From Pseudonocardia petroleophila (GTDB lineage Bacteria; Actinomycetota; Actinomycetes; Mycobacteriales; Pseudonocardiaceae), in assembly GCF_014235185.1 (NCBI RefSeq), contig NZ_CP060131.1, forward strand, positions 3,355,501-3,419,500: a stretch of DNA of 64,000 bases, given 5' to 3'. The notes below the pieces were generated by a model. It was not told where the DNA came from. It saw only the letters and a list, made by a program, of their open reading frames with translations, and searched no databases. The position numbers and the translations under genes were made by a program. Below are positions 24,315-33,922 of this stretch, piece after piece. The number at the start of each line of letters is the position of its first letter. Position 1 is the stretch's first letter.

Positions 24315-25822
24315 CGCTCGCCCCGCAGCACCGCACCGCGATCGGCCGGGCCACGCTGGGCGACCAGCTCCGCCGCCACGCCCGCACCCGCGGCGACAAG
24401 GTGGCCGTCGTCGCGTACTCCCCGGAGCGGACCGAGACGACCTACGCCCAGCTCGACGACCGCGCCAACCGCTTCGCCCGGCTGCTGCTCGCGGCGTCGG
24501 TGGGGCGGGGCGACGTCGTCGCGGTGATGGCCCGCAACGGCGTCGACGTCATCGCGCTCTACTACGGCGCGCTCAAGATCGGCGCCGCGCTCACCGTCGT
24601 CAACGTGATGTTCGGGGAGCGGGAGATCGCGCGGCAGCTCACGAGCGCACGGCCCAAGGCGGTGTTCGCCGGGGCGGAGTTCACGCCGCTGCTGCCCGAC
24701 GCCACCGTCCTCGGCGCCGAGCTCGACGCCGCGCTCGCCCGGCTGGAGCCGGGCGAGCCGGAGGCCGAGGTCGACGAGCACGACGTCGCGATGATCGTCT
24801 ACACCAGCGGGACCGAGGCCGCGCCCAAGGGCGTGCTCATCCCGCACCGCAACTACCTGATCTCCACCGCGCCCGCCTGGAGCTGGGGCCTGCAGACCGG
24901 GCCCGAGGACACGTGGCTGTTCGTCATGCCGTTCTCGACGATCGCCGGGCTCGGCTCGATGACGACGCTGACGCTGATGGGTGCCACGCTCGTGCTGCCC
25001 GCCACCGTCGACCCGGTGTCGAGCCTGGAGATCGTCGAGCGCGAGCGGATCACCGTGATCGCCCAGACGCCCACCTTCTACCTGGCCCTGGCCGCCGTCG
25101 ACGGGTTCGGGCCCGCCGCGGTCGGCAGCGTCCGCCGCGCGATGACCTACGGCGGGCAGATCGCCCCGGCCGCCGTCGCGGCGTGGTCGCAGGCCGCGCC
25201 GGACGTGCGGTGGGGCACCTACTGGGGGCAGTCGGAGCTCTCGCAGCTCGGCACGGTCGGCTGGTTCGCGACGATCGACGACATCCCCGGCGACGGCGAC
25301 CCGTCCTGGATCGGGAAGCCGGTCTCGCACCTGGAGGTCCGGGTCGTCGACGCCGAGGGGAACGACGCGGAGATCGGCGAGCTGATCTGCCGCTCGCCGT
25401 CGGTGATGCTGGGCTACCACGACGACCCGGAGCGGACCGAGGCCGCGCTCGCGTCGGGCTGGCTGCACACCGGCGACATCGTCCGGATCGACGCCGAGGG
25501 CAACCTGTTCTTCCACGACCGGCTCACCGACATGATCAAGTCGGGCGGGATGAACGTCTCGTCGCAGGAGGTCGAGCGCGAGCTGCACGCCCATCCCGAC
25601 GTGCTGCGCGCGGCGGTCGTCGGGCTGCCGGACCCGTACTGGTCCGAGGCCGTCACCGCCTTCGTCGTGCCGAAGCCGGGCACCGAGCCCGACCCGGCCG
25701 CCCTCATCGCGTTCTGCCGCGAGCGGCTGGCCGCGTTCAAGGCGCCGAAGGCGGTGCACCTGGTTGCGGAGCTGCCCGTCGACGTGCAGGGCAAGGTGCT
25801 CAAGCGGGAGCTGCGGCGGTGA
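24311..25822 (+). CDS. AMP-binding acyl-CoA synthetase/ligase
   Basis: 503 residues from GTG 24311 (coupled by GTGA to the nitroreductase gene). The adenylation motif is IVYTSGTEAAPKGVLIPHRN (a variant of YTSGTTGxPKG with EA for TG), followed by TYWGQSELSQLG, the GWLHTGDIVRIDAEGNL ATP-binding stretch, DMIKSGGMNVSSQEVE, and the catalytic lysine near VQGKVLKREL. It should activate a carboxylic acid to its CoA thioester through an acyl-adenylate. The substrate is probably an intermediate produced by the neighbouring monooxygenase or reductase. Confidence 0.9.
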   Translation: MTLAPQHRTAIGRATLGDQLRRHARTRGDKVAVVAYSPERTETTYAQLDDRANRFARLLLAASVGRGDVVAVMARNGVDVIALYYGALKIGAALTVVNVMFGEREIARQLTSARPKAVFAGAEFTPLLPDATVLGAELDAALARLEPGEPEAEVDEHDVAMIVYTSGTEAAPKGVLIPHRNYLISTAPAWSWGLQTGPEDTWLFVMPFSTIAGLGSMTTLTLMGATLVLPATVDPVSSLEIVERERITVIAQTPTFYLALAAVDGFGPAAVGSVRRAMTYGGQIAPAAVAAWSQAAPDVRWGTYWGQSELSQLGTVGWFATIDDIPGDGDPSWIGKPVSHLEVRVVDAEGNDAEIGELICRSPSVMLGYHDDPERTEAALASGWLHTGDIVRIDAEGNLFFHDRLTDMIKSGGMNVSSQEVERELHAHPDVLRAAVVGLPDPYWSEAVTAFVVPKPGTEPDPAALIAFCRERLAAFKAPKAVHLVAELPVDVQGKVLKRELRR

Positions 25823-25892
25823 CGGCGCGGGAGCGGGCGGCCGCTCGGCCGCGGTGGGCGGGACCCGGCTCCCCGGCCGCGGCCGGGCCCGC

Positions 25893-26504
25893 GTGACCAC
25901 CTCCCGGGCGCCGGAGGACCGGCGGGCGGCGCGGCGGGCGGAGATCGTCACCGCCGCCGCCCGGATCTTCGCCGACCAGGGCTACGCCGCGGTCGGGATG
26001 CGCGACGTCGCCGAGGCGGTCGGGATCCGCGGCGCCAGCCTCTACCACCACTTCGCGTCCAAGGAGGAGATCCTCTACGCGGTCTGCCTCAGCGTCACCG
26101 AGGAGCCGAACGCCCTCAACCTGCCCCTGCTCGACGCCCCCGGCACCCTCTCGCACCGCCTCGCCTCGCTCGTCCGCGGCCACCTGCGGCACCTGCACCG
26201 GCGCCGCGTCGAGCACCTCGTCGGGCTGCACGAGATGGCCGCGCTGAGCCCCGAGCACCGGGCGGTGATCGACGACCACCGCCGCTGGTACCAGCGGCGG
26301 GTCCGCGACTGCGTCGCCGCCGGGATGGCGGCGGGGGAGTTCGGCGTGCCCGACGCCCGGCTGGCCGCGTTCGCGATCTGCGACATGCTCAACGGCTTCT
26401 CCCACTGGTTCCACGCCGACCGCGAGCTCGCCCTCGACGACGTCGTCGAGGGCTACGTCGAGCTCGTCGTCGGCCGGTTGCTGGGGTCGCCGGACTTCTA
26501 CTGA
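25893..26504 (+). CDS. TetR/AcrR family transcriptional regulator
   Basis: 203 residues from GTG 25893, 70 bases after the ligase gene. The N-terminal helix-turn-helix is DQGYAAVGMRDVAEAVGIRG followed by ASLYHHFASKEEIL, the standard TetR form. The C-terminal ligand domain contains HEMAALSPEHR and FSHWFHADRELALDDVV. It is the last gene of the nitroreductase operon and probably represses that operon and the divergent monooxygenase through the palindrome at 23572, released by a pathway acyl-CoA or ketone. The 3' end overlaps the convergent yidD-like gene by seven bases. Confidence 0.88.
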   Translation: MTTSRAPEDRRAARRAEIVTAAARIFADQGYAAVGMRDVAEAVGIRGASLYHHFASKEEILYAVCLSVTEEPNALNLPLLDAPGTLSHRLASLVRGHLRHLHRRRVEHLVGLHEMAALSPEHRAVIDDHRRWYQRRVRDCVAAGMAAGEFGVPDARLAAFAICDMLNGFSHWFHADRELALDDVVEGYVELVVGRLLGSPDFY

Positions 26505-27133
26505 CCCCTACCGGCCGCACTCCCCGACGCGCCGCACTCCCGGATGCGCCGCGCCGCCAGCACCAGCCCGCGGCGCACGCCCCGCTCCTCGACGGCGGTC
26601 AGCGCGTAGGCGCTGCAGCTCGGCGTCGACGGGCAGCGCGGGGTGAAGCGGGTGAGCCGGCGCCGGTAGAACCGGATCAGGCCGCGGACCGGTGCACCGC
26701 CGCCGACGTCGGGCAGGACCGCTGCGGCCAGCAGGAGCAGGGTGGACAGGCGGGTCAGCGCGAGCAGCGACAGGTTGCAGTCGCACCCGTCGCACCCGCC
26801 CCCGCCGGAGCGGCCCCCGCCCCCGCCGCCGCACCCCCAGCCGGGGTCGGACCCGCCGCCGGAGCGGCCGGACACCCCGGATCCGCCTCCGGACCCACCG
26901 GGTCCGCCTCCCCAGCCGTCCGATCCGCCACCGCGGCCGGAGCGACCGCCCCCGCCGCGGCCGATCGGCACGTCGATACCGGACCCGGCGTCCACGATGT
27001 CGGCGGCTCCCTCGACCGCGTCGGAGGCGTCCTCCCGGTCCTCCTGCCGCCGCTGCGCCTTACGACGCCGCTCCTCCTCCCGCTGTCGCCGTCGCCGTTC
27101 CTCGGGGGTCTCCTCGTCGGGCCCGGGCCCCAT
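26498..27133 (-). CDS. YidD family protein with long Gly/Cys-rich N-terminal region
   Basis: 211 residues from ATG 27133 (GAGGAGG five bases upstream). Residues about 145-205 are the YidD domain: LIRFYRRRLTRFTPRCPSTP, SCSAYALTAVEERGVRRG with its two conserved cysteines. Before it come a charged segment (ERRRRQREEERRRKAQRR) and an unusual 60-residue Gly/Ser-rich stretch ending in GGGGCDGCDCNLSLL, then one hydrophobic helix. YidD assists membrane protein insertion and is normally 70-110 residues without such an arm. It is not linked to rnpA here, and a yidC copy lies about 6 kb away. Confidence 0.82.
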   Translation of the reverse strand: MGPGPDEETPEERRRRQREEERRRKAQRRQEDREDASDAVEGAADIVDAGSGIDVPIGRGGGGRSGRGGGSDGWGGGPGGSGGGSGVSGRSGGGSDPGWGCGGGGGGRSGGGGCDGCDCNLSLLALTRLSTLLLLAAAVLPDVGGGAPVRGLIRFYRRRLTRFTPRCPSTPSCSAYALTAVEERGVRRGLVLAARRIRECGASGSAAGRGQ

Positions 27134-27220
27134 GCCGCCTCCTCGCCGCGTCTCCTGGGCGGGAGTGTGCCGCACGTCGACCGGGACGGGTCCCGGCTCC
27201 CCGCGGGCCGGCAGGGGTGG

Positions 27221-30200
27221 TCAGGCCCGCAGGCGCAGTCCCTTGGGCGTGACCCGGAACCCGGCCTCGGTGAGCACGTCGGCCAGCTCCGAGCCCAGCG
27301 ACCCGACGCCGTCGGCCTTCTCCACCGCGAGCGAGCCGAGCCAGCCCTCGTGCACCGCCCCGGCCAGGGCCTGCGCGGCGGCCGACAGCTCGGCGTGCTC
27401 GGTGGTGAACGACAGCAGCGACTTCCCGCCCCGCTCGACGTACAGCGCGGGTGCCCCCTCCACGAGCACCACCAGTGCCCCCGCCTTGCGACCGGGGCGG
27501 TGCTTCGTCTCCCCGAGCGTGTCGGGCCAGGGCAGCGCCGCGCCGTAGGGCTGGGCCGGGTCGGCCGCGGCGAGCACCACGCGGGACAGACCGCCGTCCT
27601 CGCTGCCGGACCCGTCGGGCCGCGACATCGCCCGCAGCCGGTCGATCGCCCCGGGCACCGCGAACTGCGCCGCCCCGAGCCCCTCCACGACGTAGCCGCG
27701 CCGGGCCCGCCCGGAGTCCTCCATCGCGCGCAGCACCCGGTAGACCGCCGCGAACCCGCCGACCACCCGCTCGGTGCCCAGCGCCCCCCGGGTGAGTACG
27801 CCGTGCCGCTCCAGGAACGCCTCCGCCCGGGCGTGCGCGCGGCGGGTGGCGTCGGGTTCCCGCTCGACGCCGAGCGCCCACCGCCCGCCCACCGACGGCG
27901 GCCCGCCGCGGCTCGGCATGGTGGGCCGCCCGGCCCGCAGCTGTGCGTACCGGCCGCGCGACGCCGTGCGTCGGGTGCGGTGCGCCCCGCCCTTGCCGCC
28001 GGAGAGCCGGGCCCGCAGCGGGCCGAGGGTGTCGTTGGTGAGCAGACCGGCCCAGACGAGGTCCCAGATGGCCGCGACCACGGCGTCGTCGCCCGGGCTC
28101 GGCTCCCCGTCGTCGACGAGCGCGCGCCCGGCCCGCTCGGCCAGCTCCCGGAAGAACAGCGCGCCCCCGCCGTCGAGGGCGCCGAGCAGGGCCCGGTGCA
28201 GCGGGGCGTCGGCGACGTCGGTCTCCGGTTCGGGCAGCAGCAGGTCGGCGACGTCGGCGGGCGCGATCGCGAGCCAGCCGTCGCTCCCGGCGAGCGGTCC
28301 GCACCCGGTCCAGGTGACCTCGCCGGCCGCCGTGAGCTCGTCGAGCAGGGCCGGGGTGTAGCCGGGCAGCCGCGCGGGCAGGATCAGCGACTCCAGCGCG
28401 CTCGCCGGCAGCGGGGCCCCGGCCAGCTGCTCCACCACCCCGAGGACGTCCTCCGCGCCCGGGGCGCGGCGCATCCGGCCGCGGCGGCCGTCCTCCGCTC
28501 CCGTGCGCACGCCCTGCCACGCGGGCAGGAACCGCCCCAGCGCCCGCTGCTCCACCGGCTCGACCTCGGCGCGCAGCCGCGCGAGCGACCCGCGCCGCAG
28601 CCGCCGCAGCACCTCGGCGTCGCAGTACTCGATGCCCTCCGCGCCGGGCCGCAGCTCCCCGCGGACCACCCGGCCCGAGCCGACCAGCCGGTCGAGCACC
28701 CCGGCCACGACGGCGACGCCCAGCCCGAAGCGCGCCGCGCAGTCGGGGGCGGCGAACGGGCCGTGGGTGCGGGCGTAGCGGAGCACGAGGTCGCCCAGCG
28801 GGTCGGCGACCGGCTCGGTGAACGCCTCCGGCACCCCGACGGGCAGGGCGGCGCCGAGCGCGTCGCGCACGCGCCCGGCGTCCTCGATGGCGAGCCAGCG
28901 CTCCTCGCCGCCCATCCGCACCCGGATCGCGCGGCGCGCGGACTCGAGCCCCTGCAGCCACTCGACCGCGACCCCGCGGGCCGCGGCCTCCGCGGTGGTG
29001 AGGTCGCCGAGGAACCGCAGCAGGTCGGCCGCGCCCTCCGCGTCGCGGGCGTGGCGGTCCTCCACGAGGCGCTGCAACGAGGCCTCGACCTCGGCCAGCA
29101 CCTCGGGGTCGAGCAGCTCCCGGATCGCCTCGGAGCCCAGCAGCTCCGCGAGCAGCGTGGAGTCGAGCGACAGCGCGGCGGCGCGGCGCTCGGCCAGCGG
29201 GGCGTCGGCCTCGTAGAGGAACATCCCGACGTAGCCGAACAGCAGGCTCCGGGCGAACGGCGACGGTGCCGGCGTGGCCACCTCGACGACGTGCACCTTC
29301 CGCGACTGCACGTCGGCCATCAGCGAGCGCAGCCCCGGCAGGTCGTAGACGTCCTGCACGCACTCCCGCATCGCCTCGAGCGTGACCGGGAACTGCTCGT
29401 AGCGCCCCGCCACCGCGAGGAGCTGGGCCGACTTCTGCCGCTGCTGCCACAGCGGCGCCCGCCGCTTGGGGTCGCGGCGGGGGAGCAGCAGCGACCGCGC
29501 CGCGCACTCCCGGAACCGCGACGCGTAGAGCGAGGACCCGCCCAGCTCCGCGACGACGATCTGCTCCACCTCCGCGGGGTCGAGCAGCACGTCCTCGGCG
29601 GTGGGCACGACCTCGGTGCCGGCGTCGTCGACGGCGTCGGGCAGGCGCAGCACGATCCCGTCGTCGCCGGCGGAGGCCTGGCACTCGACGCCGCGCCGCT
29701 CGCGCATCCGCGCGGTGATCGCGAGCGCCCAGGGGCCGTTGACCTGGCGGCCGAACGGCGAGTGCACGACGAGCCGCCAGTCGCCCAGCTCGTCGCGGAA
29801 GCGCTCGACGAGGATCGTGCGATCGCTCGGGACGTGCCGCGTGGCGTCGCGCTGCTCGTGCAGGTAGGCGAGCAGGTTGTCGATCGCCCAGGTGTCGAGG
29901 CCGGCCGCCGTGGCCCGTTCCCGCGCGTCGGCGTCGGGCAGGGCCGACATCTCCCGCACGAACGCCCCCACCGCGCGGCCGAGCTCCAGCGGGCGGCCGA
30001 TCGACTCGCCCTTCCAGAACGGCATCCGCGCCGGGACCCCCGGGGCCGGGGTGACGATCACCCGGTCGTGCGTGATGTCCTCCACCCGCCAGCTCGACGT
30101 GCCGAGCAGGAACGTGTCGCCCACCCGGGACTCGTAGACCATCTCCTCGTCGAGCTCGCCGACCCGCGACCCGGCTCCGTCGGCCCCGCCGGGCGTCATC

Positions 30201-31855
30201 ACGGTGAACAGCCCGCGGTCGGGGATCGTGCCGCCCGAGGTGACGGCGAGCCGCTGCGCACCCGGCCGCCCCTGCAGCGTGTCGGTGACGCGGTCCCAGG
30301 TGATCCGGGCGCGCAGCTCGCCGAACTCCTCCGAGGGGTAGCGGCCGGCCAGCATGTCGAGCACCGAGTGCAGGGCGGAGTCGGGCAGTGCGGCGAACGG
30401 GGCGGCGCGGCGGACGACCCGGCTGAGGTCGTCGAGCGCCCACGGCTCCAGCGCCACCATCGCGACGATCTGCTGCGCCAGGACGTCGAGCGGGTTGCGC
30501 GGGTAGCGCATCGACTCGATCTGCCCGGAGCTCATCCGCTCGGCGACGACCGCGCACGAGACCAGGTCGCCCCGGAACTTGGGGAAGACCACGCCGGTGG
30601 AGATCGCCCCCACCTGGTGCCCCGCCCGCCCGACGCGCTGCAGCCCCGACGCCACGCTCGGCGGCGCCTCCACCTGCACCACGAGGTCGACCGCGCCCAT
30701 GTCGATGCCCAGCTCCAGGCTCGACGTGGCCACCACGCACGGCAGCAGCCCGGCCTTGAGCTCCTCCTCCACGAGCGTGCGCTGCTCGCGCGACATCGAC
30801 CCGTGGTGCGCCTTCGCCACCGTCGGGGAAGCCCCGGCGCCGATCCCGGACTGCCCGACGGCCTCGGCGGGGAACGCGGCGTCCGGGCGGTCGAGATCGA
30901 CCGCCTCCTCGACCTCCTCGGCCGCGAGCTCGTTGAGCCGCGACGTCAGCCGCTCGGCCAGTCGCCGGGAGTTGGAGAACACGATCGTGGACCGGTGGGC
31001 CCGCACCAGCTCCAGCAGCCGCCGCTCCACGGCGGGCCAGATCGACGGCTTCTGCGCCGTGCCCGCCGCCGACCCGATGACCTCCTCGTCGGAGCTGCCA
31101 GGCGCGGGCCGCTCGTCGAGCGCGGCCAGGTCGGGCACCGGGACCTCGACCGTCACCTGGATGGTCTTCGGGATCGCCGGCTGCACGATCTCCACCGGCC
31201 GCGCGCCCGCGAGGAACGTGGACACCTCGTCGATCGGGCGCACGGTGGCGGAGAGCCCGATGCGCTGCGCCGGCTGCGGCAGCAGCTCGTCGAGCCGCTC
31301 CAGCGACAGCGCCAGGTGCGCGCCGCGCTTGGTGCCGGCCACCGCGTGCACCTCGTCGAGGATCACGGTCTCCACGCCCTTGAGCGACTCCCGCGCCGCC
31401 GAGGTGAGGATGAGGAACAGCGACTCCGGCGTGGTGACCAGCACGTCGGGCGGGGTGCGCATGAAGGAGCGCCGCTCGTCGGCCGGGGTGTCGCCCGTGC
31501 GCATGCCGACCGTGACGTCGGGGACCGCGTGCCCCAGCCGCTGCGCGGCCTGCCGGATGCCGGTCAGCGGCGAGCGCAGGTTGCGCTGCACGTCGACCGC
31601 CAGCGCCTTGAGCGGCGAGACGTAGAGCACCCGGCACCGGTGCTTCGGCTCGTCGGGCACCGGCGAGGACGCCAACCGGTCGAGCGCCCAGAGGAACGCC
31701 GCCAGCGTCTTGCCCGAGCCCGTGGGGGCGACGACGAGCGCGTGCCGCCCGGCCTGCGCGGCGCTCCACGCCCCCTCCTGGGCCGCGGTGGGCGCGGCGA
31801 AGGCCCCCGTGAACCAGTCACGGGTGGCGGGGGAGAACCCGGCGAGCGCGGTCAT
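27221..31855 (-). CDS. lhr: Lhr-type ATP-dependent DNA helicase
   Basis: 1544 residues from ATG 31855; ATGs at 31864 and 31867 are alternatives. Motif I APTGSGKTLAAFLWALDRLA (about residue 45), Ia YVSPLKALAVDVQRNL, DEVH box VILDEVHAVAGTKRGAHL, SATVRP, QRVGRAGHQ, then the Lhr-core winged helix and a long C-terminal domain. Lhr is a 3'-5' ATP-dependent helicase/translocase linked to DNA repair; the long mycobacterial form oligomerises through its C-terminal part. The length is normal for actinobacteria. The 5' end overlaps the upstream EamA gene by 38 bases. Confidence 0.95.
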   Translation of the reverse strand: MTALAGFSPATRDWFTGAFAAPTAAQEGAWSAAQAGRHALVVAPTGSGKTLAAFLWALDRLASSPVPDEPKHRCRVLYVSPLKALAVDVQRNLRSPLTGIRQAAQRLGHAVPDVTVGMRTGDTPADERRSFMRTPPDVLVTTPESLFLILTSAARESLKGVETVILDEVHAVAGTKRGAHLALSLERLDELLPQPAQRIGLSATVRPIDEVSTFLAGARPVEIVQPAIPKTIQVTVEVPVPDLAALDERPAPGSSDEEVIGSAAGTAQKPSIWPAVERRLLELVRAHRSTIVFSNSRRLAERLTSRLNELAAEEVEEAVDLDRPDAAFPAEAVGQSGIGAGASPTVAKAHHGSMSREQRTLVEEELKAGLLPCVVATSSLELGIDMGAVDLVVQVEAPPSVASGLQRVGRAGHQVGAISTGVVFPKFRGDLVSCAVVAERMSSGQIESMRYPRNPLDVLAQQIVAMVALEPWALDDLSRVVRRAAPFAALPDSALHSVLDMLAGRYPSEEFGELRARITWDRVTDTLQGRPGAQRLAVTSGGTIPDRGLFTVMTPGGADGAGSRVGELDEEMVYESRVGDTFLLGTSSWRVEDITHDRVIVTPAPGVPARMPFWKGESIGRPLELGRAVGAFVREMSALPDADARERATAAGLDTWAIDNLLAYLHEQRDATRHVPSDRTILVERFRDELGDWRLVVHSPFGRQVNGPWALAITARMRERRGVECQASAGDDGIVLRLPDAVDDAGTEVVPTAEDVLLDPAEVEQIVVAELGGSSLYASRFRECAARSLLLPRRDPKRRAPLWQQRQKSAQLLAVAGRYEQFPVTLEAMRECVQDVYDLPGLRSLMADVQSRKVHVVEVATPAPSPFARSLLFGYVGMFLYEADAPLAERRAAALSLDSTLLAELLGSEAIRELLDPEVLAEVEASLQRLVEDRHARDAEGAADLLRFLGDLTTAEAAARGVAVEWLQGLESARRAIRVRMGGEERWLAIEDAGRVRDALGAALPVGVPEAFTEPVADPLGDLVLRYARTHGPFAAPDCAARFGLGVAVVAGVLDRLVGSGRVVRGELRPGAEGIEYCDAEVLRRLRRGSLARLRAEVEPVEQRALGRFLPAWQGVRTGAEDGRRGRMRRAPGAEDVLGVVEQLAGAPLPASALESLILPARLPGYTPALLDELTAAGEVTWTGCGPLAGSDGWLAIAPADVADLLLPEPETDVADAPLHRALLGALDGGGALFFRELAERAGRALVDDGEPSPGDDAVVAAIWDLVWAGLLTNDTLGPLRARLSGGKGGAHRTRRTASRGRYAQLRAGRPTMPSRGGPPSVGGRWALGVEREPDATRRAHARAEAFLERHGVLTRGALGTERVVGGFAAVYRVLRAMEDSGRARRGYVVEGLGAAQFAVPGAIDRLRAMSRPDGSGSEDGGLSRVVLAAADPAQPYGAALPWPDTLGETKHRPGRKAGALVVLVEGAPALYVERGGKSLLSFTTEHAELSAAAQALAGAVHEGWLGSLAVEKADGVGSLGSELADVLTEAGFRVTPKGLRLRA

Positions 31856-32756
31856 GGGCACCATCATGCGCCGGGGGTCCGACAGTTTCCTGCGGACGCC
31901 CGAGCAGCACCAGCCCGACGCCGACCGCGCACGCCGCCGCGCCCGGCCACGCCAGCACCCCCGGGACCTCCCCGAACATCAGGAACGCCCACGCCGCCGT
32001 GACCGGCGGGGTGAGGTAGAGCAGCGTGCTCACGCGCAGGGCCCCGCTGCGGCGCAGCACGACCAGGTAGGACCCGTACCCGCCGAACGACGACAGGAGC
32101 ACCACCCACGCGACGGCCCACCAGAACGCGGGGTCAGCGGGCGGCACGAGGTCCCCGGTGCCCGCGGCGGCCGTGACGAACAGCGCGGCCGCGACCGCCG
32201 TCTGCATCGTCAGCGACTGCAGCGGCGTCTCCGGGGCGCGCATCCGGCGCTGCAGCACCGTGCCCGCGGTGAGCGCGAGCATCCCGCCCACGGGCAGCAG
32301 GTACGCCCACCCCGGCGCGGTGCCGCCGCCCACGTCCCCCGCCACGACCCAGACGACTCCGACCAGCCCGATCGCCAGCCCCGCGCGCTGGCGCCCCGTC
32401 GTCCGCTCGCCCAGCAGCGGGCCGCCGACGACCGCGACGAGCAGCGGCTGCACCGCCGCGATCAGCGCCGCGGTCCCGGCCGGCACCCCGAGCCCGACCC
32501 CGGTCACGATCCCGCCGAGGTAGAGGACCTGCACCAGCACCCCCAGCCCGGCCTGCCGCCGCCACGCGCCGGGCGGGGTCGGGCGGCGCAGCGCCGCGGC
32601 CACCAGCCCCAGCAGCAGCGCCCCGACCACGTACCGCCAGGCCAGCAGCGTCACCGCGGGTGCGGTCCGGGTGCCCAGCTCGGCCCCGACGAAGCCCGAG
32701 CTCCACAGCACCACCAGTGCGGCCGCCGCGAGGCCGTCGACCCTTCTTCCTGTCAT
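31818..32756 (-). CDS. EamA/DMT superfamily transporter
   Basis: 312 residues from ATG 32756. Ten hydrophobic helices form two EamA repeats, beginning DGLAAAALVVLWSSGFVGAE and containing GTAALIAAVQPLLVAVVGG and YLTPPVTAAWAFLMFGE. Members export amino acids, metabolites or drugs. It is divergent from a TetR regulator, which suggests induction by its substrate. Its 3' end overlaps the start of lhr by 38 bases, so expression of the two genes may be linked. Confidence 0.88.
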   Translation of the reverse strand: MTGRRVDGLAAAALVVLWSSGFVGAELGTRTAPAVTLLAWRYVVGALLLGLVAAALRRPTPPGAWRRQAGLGVLVQVLYLGGIVTGVGLGVPAGTAALIAAVQPLLVAVVGGPLLGERTTGRQRAGLAIGLVGVVWVVAGDVGGGTAPGWAYLLPVGGMLALTAGTVLQRRMRAPETPLQSLTMQTAVAAALFVTAAAGTGDLVPPADPAFWWAVAWVVLLSSFGGYGSYLVVLRRSGALRVSTLLYLTPPVTAAWAFLMFGEVPGVLAWPGAAACAVGVGLVLLGRPQETVGPPAHDGAHDRARRVLPRHP

Positions 32757-32759
32757 GGG

Positions 32760-32788
32760 TTCGACGTAACCACACCGGTCGGTATACT
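32760..32788 (+). promoter_or_regulatory. TetR promoter and likely operator between eamA and tetR
   Basis: TTCGAC (32760-32765), 17 bases, TATACT (32783-32788) is a good promoter for the TetR gene. The spacer holds the palindromic ACCGGT core within TAACCACACCGGTCGGTATA (32767-32786), a typical kind of TetR operator, here only partly symmetric. Confidence 0.55.
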
Positions 32789-32817
32789 CGCAGTGTCCCC
32801 GACGGAAGGACCGCACC

Positions 32818-33363
32818 GTGCCCGACCCGCTCGACCCCGGACCCCCGCTCACCGCCGCGGGGGAGCGCCTCGTCGTCGCCGCGTCGGAGCTGTTCTACCG
32901 GCACGGGATCCGCGCCGTCGGCGTCGACCTCATCGCCGAGCGCGCCGGCACGACGAAGAAGACGCTCTACGACCGCTTCGGCTCGAAGGACGCCCTCGTC
33001 GCGCTGTACCTGCGCCGCCGCGCCCGCACCTGGCAGGCGTTCCTGGCCGAGCGCACCCGGGGCGACGGCTCCGTGCTCGCCGTGTTCGACGCGCTCGACG
33101 CCTGGCTCGTCTCCCAGGACCGCGGCTGCGCCTTCGTCAACGCCTACGCCGAGATCGGCGGCACCGACCATCCCGGGGTCGCCGTCGTCCGGGCGGAGAA
33201 GGAGTGGATGCGGGAGCTGTTCGCCGGACTGGTCGGCGACGCCGGACTCGGTGCGCAGCTGCACCTGCTCTACGAGGGCGCGGCCGTCATGGTCACCGCG
33301 GGCGGGCGGCCCGACGCCGTGGCGCGCGCCCGGGACGCCGCCCGGGCGCTGCTCGGGGTTTGA
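32818..33363 (+). CDS. TetR/AcrR family transcriptional regulator
   Basis: 181 residues from GTG 32818 (GGAAGG about eight bases upstream). Helix-turn-helix: YRHGIRAVGVDLIAERAGTT followed by KKTLYDRFGSKDALV. The C-terminal domain carries DRGCAFVNAYAEIG and a helix with LYEGAAVMVTAGG, as in regulators of the RutR/YxaF-like branch. It is divergent from the EamA exporter gene and probably represses it. A hemerythrin gene follows 55 bases downstream. Confidence 0.88.
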   Translation: MPDPLDPGPPLTAAGERLVVAASELFYRHGIRAVGVDLIAERAGTTKKTLYDRFGSKDALVALYLRRRARTWQAFLAERTRGDGSVLAVFDALDAWLVSQDRGCAFVNAYAEIGGTDHPGVAVVRAEKEWMRELFAGLVGDAGLGAQLHLLYEGAAVMVTAGGRPDAVARARDAARALLGV

Positions 33364-33418
33364 CCGCCGCGCCGACCGGGAACAAGGCCGCGACCGAACC
33401 CGACAGGAGCCCACCACC

Positions 33419-33922
33419 ATGCCCGACGTCATCCGCCTCATCCTCGACGACCACGAGTCCTTCCGCGCCCGCTTCGCCGAGCTGGAGAAGCTGCACGACG
33501 ACGCCACCGCGGCCGCCGCGATCTGGGCGCCGCTGGCCGCCGAGCTCGAGGTGCACGCCACGGCCGAGGAGCAGTTCTTCTACCCGCAGCTCCTCAAGCG
33601 CGTCGAGGACATGGAGGACGAGACCGAGGACGCCGTCGGCGACCACGACGACATCCGCAAGGGCATCCGGCGCGCCGCGGCCGCCGAGCTCGGCAGCGAC
33701 GAGTGGTGGGCCGGGATCAAGGACGCGCAGGAGGCCAACGACCACCACCTGGCCGAGGAGGAGCGCGACGACCTCGCGCCGTTCCTGGAGAAGGCCACGC
33801 TCGAGGTCCGCCACCAGGTCGGGGAGAAGTTCGCGGCGTTCAAGCGCGAGCACGCCCACGGGGCGGGGCTCGACTACTCCGACACCGGCGCGGAGGAGTA
33901 CATGGAGGAGCACACCTCCTAG
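33419..33922 (+). CDS. Hemerythrin HHE-domain protein
   Basis: 167 residues from ATG 33419, with AGGAG (33405-33409). Iron-ligand positions are visible: DDHESFRARF, LEVHATAEEQFFYPQL, DAVGDHDDIRKGI and NDHHLAEEERDDLAPFL, giving the H...HxxxE...H...HxxxE pattern of a di-iron four-helix bundle. It may bind oxygen, nitric oxide or act as an iron store in the cytoplasm. Stop TAG (33920-33922) shares CTAG with the convergent small gene. Confidence 0.88.
   Translation: MPDVIRLILDDHESFRARFAELEKLHDDATAAAAIWAPLAAELEVHATAEEQFFYPQLLKRVEDMEDETEDAVGDHDDIRKGIRRAAAAELGSDEWWAGIKDAQEANDHHLAEEERDDLAPFLEKATLEVRHQVGEKFAAFKREHAHGAGLDYSDTGAEEYMEEHTS

Noticed and set aside
27167..32002. 1611-codon open frame antisense to lhr
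   Set aside because: Shadow frame of a GC-saturated gene; composition is His/Arg/Gly/Asp-rich with no domain, while the opposite strand encodes all helicase motifs.
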